In this document: positions 59,071-64,000 of the stretch, in pieces | Position numbering within the stretch: position 1 is the stretch's first letter | How the letters are laid out: every line of letters begins with the position of its first letter | DNA from: Anisodus tanguticus | Taxonomy: Eukaryota > Streptophyta > Magnoliopsida > Solanales > Solanaceae | Reading direction: 5' to 3' | Assembly: GCA_034509755.1 (NCBI GenBank) | Contig: CM067547.1 | Location: forward strand, 44,418,859-44,482,858 | Length of the DNA: 64,000 nt | Notes under the pieces: model-generated | Database searches by the model: none | What the model saw: the letters and a program-made list of their open reading frames with translations, nothing else | What the model was told of the DNA's origin: nothing | Made by a program: the position numbers and the translations under genes

Positions 59071-59502
59071 TCAGATTTTCTGTTTGCCCGGGGCAAAGCC
59101 CTCATTTATGGGTAGCTTGTGGGCTACTATGTTTGTGCTTAACCCGGGCATATTCGCGTATGACCATGCGAATATGTTGACGTATTCCCTTAGTAGTTTT
59201 ATCAGCTCTTCTTTCTTGGGCGCGTCTAAATGCGCACTTAACCTGGTTTCTTTAACTGTTTCCTTGTCCTCGAGGTTAATCACTTCTGTTTCGTCCAAAT
59301 TAGGCTTCTGCCTGTTCTCATACTGATCCTCTTTGTCAACGAGATCCTCTGGCAACTCAATTTCTTCATCGAATTCCTCATATTCATTTTCTTTTGTATC
59401 AGTCGACTCACTCGACTCGCGACATGTCATTACATTTTGAGTTATTTTATTATTATTATTACTGAAAACAAGACAAATCATGATTATAGTGTATAAAAAC
59501 AT
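59071..59502 (-). pseudogene. gypsy copy 1 protease-reverse transcriptase linker
   Basis: Acidic segment followed by LREYVNIFAWSYANMPGLST and the start of the reverse transcriptase domain; the same block is found in copy 2 at 63715-63942. Confidence 0.75.
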
Positions 59503-59863
59503 ATTAAATTAAATAAGGAGACCATTTTTTTTTTTGCATAAACTAAGACTTTCATTAATTTTGATAAAGTACAAAATGTAGTCCTGACTCGGATCTGTTA
59601 AGGTTTGCCCTCAATTTCCTACCTTATTTGAATTTTACCATAATTATGTTTTACTTCAAAAAGGTTTTCTTGGTGGAAAAGAATTCTACCATATCTATCC
59701 TTTTCTTGGAGATCCTTTGTTCTCATAAACAACACAACATCATCCACAAATGTAGTCGTTTAGATAGTTTTTTAGGAGATTTTCTCTCAACAGGTTATAT
59801 GTTTTTTATATTAGTTTTATCAATATGTCGGTCACTTGACTAAACTATATTAATATTATATTT

Positions 59864-60331
59864 TTAGTATATTAATATGTAGTCGTTTACTTCATGATTC
59901 TCCCATATGAACTTTAATGATTGATAGAGATGATGGCATTGCTCTAGCCATGTGTATCCAAGGCATGCCCAATAGTAGATTGTAATTGGCATTGATGGCC
60001 ATAACTTGAAACTTAGTGGTGAACTCAGCAGGCCCATTTGTATGTTGAGGTCTACCTCGCTAATGGGATCATGTTTTGCTCCATCAAAATCTCTTACGTT
60101 GGTACGACTATGCTGTATTTTTCCAATGTCGTAACGTAACTGCTTCAATATAAATTCGGGGTATATATTGAGATCGACCCCATTGTCGACTATTACCCGA
60201 TCTATGACTTTGTCTCTACATTTGACAGTGATGTAGAGAGCCTTGTTGTGAGATATTCCCTTTTTTGGCAATTCGTCAGGGGTGAAAGTGATCTGGTGGT
60301 CCCCAATGACATGGCCTACCATATCGACCAA
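59864..60331 (-). pseudogene. gypsy copy 1 aspartic protease
   Basis: RVIVDNGVDLNIYPEFILKQ corresponds to the D-x-G-S-S active-site region of Tat proteases, but the site reads DNGVD, so function is doubtful. The conserved VRDFDGAKH segment follows. Confidence 0.7.
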
Positions 60332-60915
60332 TGTTTTGCTACTTATTCCTACTAGGACATGGGCTTCGTCTAATACTTCATTAAGGCTTGGCGGTGTTGT
60401 GATGAACTTAAGAGCAATGCCATTACTGATATTTGAGTTGGCATCTTCTTCAAATGTTCGATAATAGAATATTCTTTTGGCTGCATTCTGCGCTAAAAGT
60501 CATCTGCCTCCCCTTCGGTGATGTGCCTTCTTTGGTTTCCCTCCTTATGAGGCGCTCTCTGCATCAACTCTTCAGGAGTATAACATCTTTCTGACCTTGT
60601 CATTCCCTAAGCAATGACTGTTTGTATGATGAATTATTTTCTTGGGGCTGGGACTACTTCTTGTGGTACTTGTACTATGAACAATTTTCTCGAAGCTGGG
60701 ATCAAAACCTTGAAATTGGGTCACTCTTGTAGGGTAAGGGAGATGACTGTTTGTTCCAGGCTCTTAATGGATTCTTGGATCAATGGCTTTCATACGACCC
60801 AGTCTTCTTCCCATTCAATCATGTGTATATAGTTGGCACCATGATTGGGTAGAGGATTTGTGTTTATGTTTAGTGCTATTGTTTCCAAGATGATCTTTTT
60901 TTTATTGATTAGATC

Positions 60916-61167
60916 TTATATCTTGTGTTTCAAATTGAGGCAGTCCTCTGTATCATGCATATTCCCTCCGAAGTGATATGCACAAGTTTGATCGGCTTTA
61001 TAAAAGTGACTTGCATGATTATCTGACTTTGGCGGAACAATTTGAATGATTTTGGCGTCATTTAATCTCGAGACCAACTTTGTTCGGGTTTCAAGAAGAG
61101 GAGTGAACATCCGTGGAGGCTTCATTTCGATGTTTGGATGTGGCAAGTCATATGTAGTTGAAGGCAA
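60916..61167 (-). pseudogene. gypsy copy 1 gag C-terminal remnant
   Basis: The frame ends CAYHFGGNMHDTEDCLNLKH, the C-x2-H ... H-x4-C pattern of the Tat-lineage gag finger (first residues changed). The rest of gag is missing; copy 2 integrase begins about 40 bp away. Confidence 0.65.
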
Positions 61168-61208
61168 GTTTTGATGATTTTGGGGTGCTTAGTAAGTGGG
61201 TGCGTTTT

Positions 61209-61986
61209 TTATGGTAGTTTTTTATGCCAACACTTGTAATTGTCGAGCATCTTCCTTAGGATCCTTTTGATATTCTTATTCGTTGCCTCTATGGCTCTAT
61301 TCATATGTGGCCTATATGCGGTCGAATTCCGATGGGTGATATGGAATTGTTCATAGATCTCTTTTATCAGATGGTTGTTCAAATTTGCTCCATTTTCTAT
61401 TATAATTGACTCTGGAATGCCGAATCGGAAGATGATGATGTGGCGCACAAAGTCATCTACCACCTTCTTAGTAACCGACTTGTGAGAAGTAGCTTCGACC
61501 CACTTTATGAAGTATTCTATGGTGATCAGGATGAAGCGATGTCCATCGGAGGCTGCTGGCTCTATGGTCCCAATGACGTCTATGCCCCAGACTATGAATA
61601 GCCATGGCGAGCTCATGACATTAAGCTCATTTGGAGGGACCTTGATCAAATCTCCGTGAATTTGGTATTGATGACATCTTTGCACAAATCGGCTATAAGG
61701 TTTCCATTGTCATCCAATAGTATCCTGCCCTTAAAATCTTTTTAGCCAGGATGAACCCATTCATATAAGGTCCACAAGTTTTGGTGTGTATCTCTTTGAG
61801 CAATTTTGTGGCCTCGGAGGTGTCCACACATTGGAGTAACTCTAGATCATGTGTCCTCCTATAGATTACTCCCTTGTTCAGGAAGAAACCATTGACCATC
61901 CTTCTGATGGTCTTTTTCTGATTGGCAGTGGTGTTTTCGAGGTACTCCCTCTTTTTTCTAGATATGTGCTTATATCGACATACCAT
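61209..61986 (-). pseudogene. gypsy copy 2 integrase
   Basis: 61986-61693 gives the zinc-finger region (HTKTCGPYMNGFILAKKILR). 61685-61209 gives the core: VWGIDVIGTIEPAASDGHRF, then FGIPESIIIENGANLN (catalytic Asp changed to Glu) and STAYRPHMNRAIEATNKNIK. It ends abruptly at CWHKKLP. Confidence 0.82.
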
Positions 61987-62257
61987 GGTTTATCACCAAG
62001 TCCCGCTTCTACATGGGAATAGTAGGCACGCTCTTCTTTGATGTTATTTCCATCGGGTTGCTGTGACTACTTTTGAGGTACTGTATCATGGATGATATAA
62101 TTGCAAGAGCATCGGCGAATTCATTCTACGCCCTTGTGGTATTCCAGAGTTTGATCTTCTTGAATCTATTGCATAACCTTTAAGCCAAGTTGACATACGG
62201 AAAAATCTTTTTGTTCTTGGTGGCCCATTCTCCGCGGACCTGGTGAATTAGCAAGTC

Positions 62258-62777
62258 TTAATCTTCGATTACCGGGAGTTCTTGTATATCCATGTCAATG
62301 GCCACACGAAGACCTAAGATGTAGGCTTCGTACTCCACCATATTGTTTGTGCATTGGAAATTGAGTTTGGCTGTCATCGGATAATGTTGACCCGTCATTG
62401 ATACCAAGACCGCTTTGATTATGGAACCTTTGTAGTTGACTGCACCGAAGAACAATTTCCATCCTGAATAGGCTTCGACTGTTTCTTCTTTAACTGTCAT
62501 TACTTCTTTATCCGGGTAATACATCCATAACGGTATGAGCTCTTCATCTAGCGGACTTCCTGCTAACAAGTAAGCCAATGCCTATCCCTTGATGGATTTC
62601 AGGGCTATGTATTTGATGACAAATGCATTCAATAACATCTGCCACTTGGCCAGTTTCCCTATAGGCATAGGTTGGCAGAAGATGTAATTCAAGGGATCCA
62701 TTTTGGATATCAAGTGAGTAGTGTACACCGACATCTAATGCCTCAACTTCTGCATTATCCATGTTAGCGCACAACAC
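62258..62777 (-). pseudogene. gypsy copy 2 RNase H region, including the second RNase H
   Basis: 62777-62544 is the end of the first RNase H and connection (broken). 62578-62258 is the start of the second RNase H (GWKLFFGAVNYKG, CTNNMVEYEAYILGLRVAID). In that motif the usual FDGA appears as FGA, so a residue is missing at the catalytic Asp. Confidence 0.75.
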
Positions 62778-62995
62778 ACCTTTTCTACCAGAATATAGCT
62801 TAACTCACATGCTATGAACTTCTTGCTGAGGTAGTAAATTGATAGCTCTCTCTTTCCCGTCTCATCATGTTAAGCCAACATGCATCAAAATGCATTGTCT
62901 GATACCGATAGGTACAACAACAATTGTCTCCTTAGCTTGGGAGGAACCAAGAATGGTAGATTAGAAAGGTATCTCTTAATAGTGTCAAAGGATTT

Positions 62996-63505
62996 CTAAC
63001 ACTCATTCGTCCATTTGGTGGGCGCAACCTTTTTCAATAGCTTAAAGATGGGCTCTACGATTACTATAGATTGGGCTATGAAGTGCCCGATGTAGTTCAA
63101 CCTTCCCAAGAAGCTCATTACGTCCTTCTTGGTTAACGACAGTAGAAGCTTTTGAATGGCTTTAATATTTGTAGGGTCTAGATCGATGCCCATGCGGCTA
63201 ACGATAAACCCTAGCAGTTTCCCGATAGGTACTCCAAATGTGCATTTTCCCGAATTTAATTTCAGGTTAAACTTGTGAAGTCTGTCGAAGAATTTCCGCA
63301 AGTGTATGATATGGCCGGAGCCTTCTCGCGACTTGATTATAACATCATCCATGTAAACATTAATTTCCTTATGCATTATGTCATGGAATTGGCGGTCATG
63401 GCTCTCATGTAAGTGGCGCCGACGATTTTGAGGTCGAACGACATTGCACGATAGTGATATACTCCCCACGAAGTGATAAATGCCACTTCTGAGCATCTTC
63501 TTCAC
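62996..63505 (-). pseudogene. gypsy copy 2 reverse transcriptase, catalytic motif kept
   Basis: VYMDDVIIKSREGSGHIIHL keeps the YMDD site that copy 1 has lost. KLLGFIVSRMGIDLDPTN and VMSFLGRLNYIGHFIAQS follow. Upstream motifs are out of frame. Confidence 0.83.
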
Positions 63506-64000
63506 TCATCAAAATCTAATGACAACTGGCCAAGCAATCCACAAATGATTGTAATTCATGCTTTGCACAGTTATCAATAAGTATGTGATTGTTCGGAAGT
63601 GGGAAATTATCTTTGGGACTAGCGCAATTGAGATCACTGTAGTCCCACTGATTCATATCTTTCCATCATTTTTCGGTACTGGCACAATGTTGGCCAACCA
63701 TGTAAGGTATGGAGTTACTTGCATGAACCTGATTTGATATGTTTCCCAACCTCATCCTTGATTCTTATGTTGAGATCAGGCTTGAATTGTCGAATCTTTT
63801 GTTTAACCGTGGTGAATCCCTCATTGATAGGCAGTTTGTGAGCTACAATGTTTGTGCTCAACCCGGACATATCCGCATAGGACCACGCGAATACGTCGAC
63901 ATATTCTCTCAACGAATTTATCAGTTCTTTTTTTCTGGCCACGTCTAAATGTGCACTTATATTTGTTTCTTTAATCGTTTCCCCATCTCCAAGGTCAATT

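Larger units (their letters stand above)
56540..61200 (-). mobile_element. Tat/Ogre-type Ty3/gypsy element, copy 1 (coding region only)
   Basis: Minus-strand remnants run in order gag, protease, reverse transcriptase, RNase H, second RNase H and integrase over about 4.7 kb. The second RNase H before integrase marks the Tat/Ogre lineage. No LTR is seen at either side. The integrase end is disrupted by a short local duplication near 56570-56640. Confidence 0.8.
61205..64000 (-). mobile_element. Tat/Ogre-type Ty3/gypsy element, copy 2 (continues past the window)
   Basis: The same domain order as copy 1 on the minus strand: linker (63942-63715), reverse transcriptase, RNase H, second RNase H, integrase. 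The integrase end is truncated at about 61209, next to the gag remnant of copy 1. Its gag and protease would lie beyond base 64000. Confidence 0.8.

Noticed and set aside
1..64000. CRISPR arrays, bacterial operons, tRNA or rRNA genes
   Set aside because: None seen. The tRNA-like segments at 19.2, 20.0, 23.9 and 30.4 kb are parts of SINEs with degenerate or incomplete cloverleaf sequence.

Overview
This window is plant nuclear DNA: spliced plant genes embedded in layered retrotransposons and DNA transposons. Several repeat types point to Solanaceae, although I could not run a search to confirm it. These are Au-type and TS-like SINE heads, a Tat/Ogre-type LTR that starts TGTTGACACCC, and a solendovirus-like endogenous pararetrovirus. 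The only host genes I can support lie in the first 21 kb: a pentatricopeptide-repeat (PPR) gene on the plus strand (733-3000), a CDC20-type APC/C activator on the minus strand (eight exons, 3911-6319) and a TOC34-type chloroplast import GTPase on the minus strand (seven exons, 13319-20692). All three read through without a break in the models given here. The PPR and CDC20 genes converge on a short shared spacer. The CDC20 promoter has a perfect mitosis-specific activator (MSA) motif.

From left to right, the rest is as follows. A decayed Ty1/copia element (Copia-1, minus, 6736-11954) lies between CDC20 and TOC34. TOC34 intron 3 is about 4 kb because a Tourist-like MITE there was itself split by a 3.5-kb hAT transposon (hAT-1, 15601-19093). 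A second, internally deleted hAT of the same family (hAT-3) lies just upstream of TOC34. Copia-2 (23956-30430, 1.2-kb LTRs, 5-bp target duplication GAATG) is inserted in a tRNA-derived SINE. Between 32.2 and 45.7 kb there is a four-level nest: a LINE fragment is split by Copia-3 (32476-45564); Copia-3 is split by a solo LTR of about 4.9 kb of a Tat/Ogre-like gypsy element (34885-43303, minus); and that LTR is split by hAT-2 (38109-41586). The 3' LTR of Copia-3 also carries an insert that looks plastid-derived. Copia-4 (45832-50804) follows.

About 51.9-56.2 kb holds remnants of an endogenous caulimovirid (plant pararetrovirus) on the minus strand, with many stop codons. From 56.5 kb to the end are two degraded Tat/Ogre-type gypsy coding regions arranged head to tail on the minus strand, each with a second RNase H domain between reverse transcriptase and integrase.

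The least expected signal is a base-level one. The two LTRs of Copia-2 differ from each other mainly at CAG/CTG trinucleotides, which appear in the other copy as CG, CGG or CCG. The same change explains most differences between hAT-1 and hAT-2 in the 3' part of the transposase. This is the opposite of normal methyl-cytosine decay and may be a sequencing or consensus error at CHG-methylated sites.
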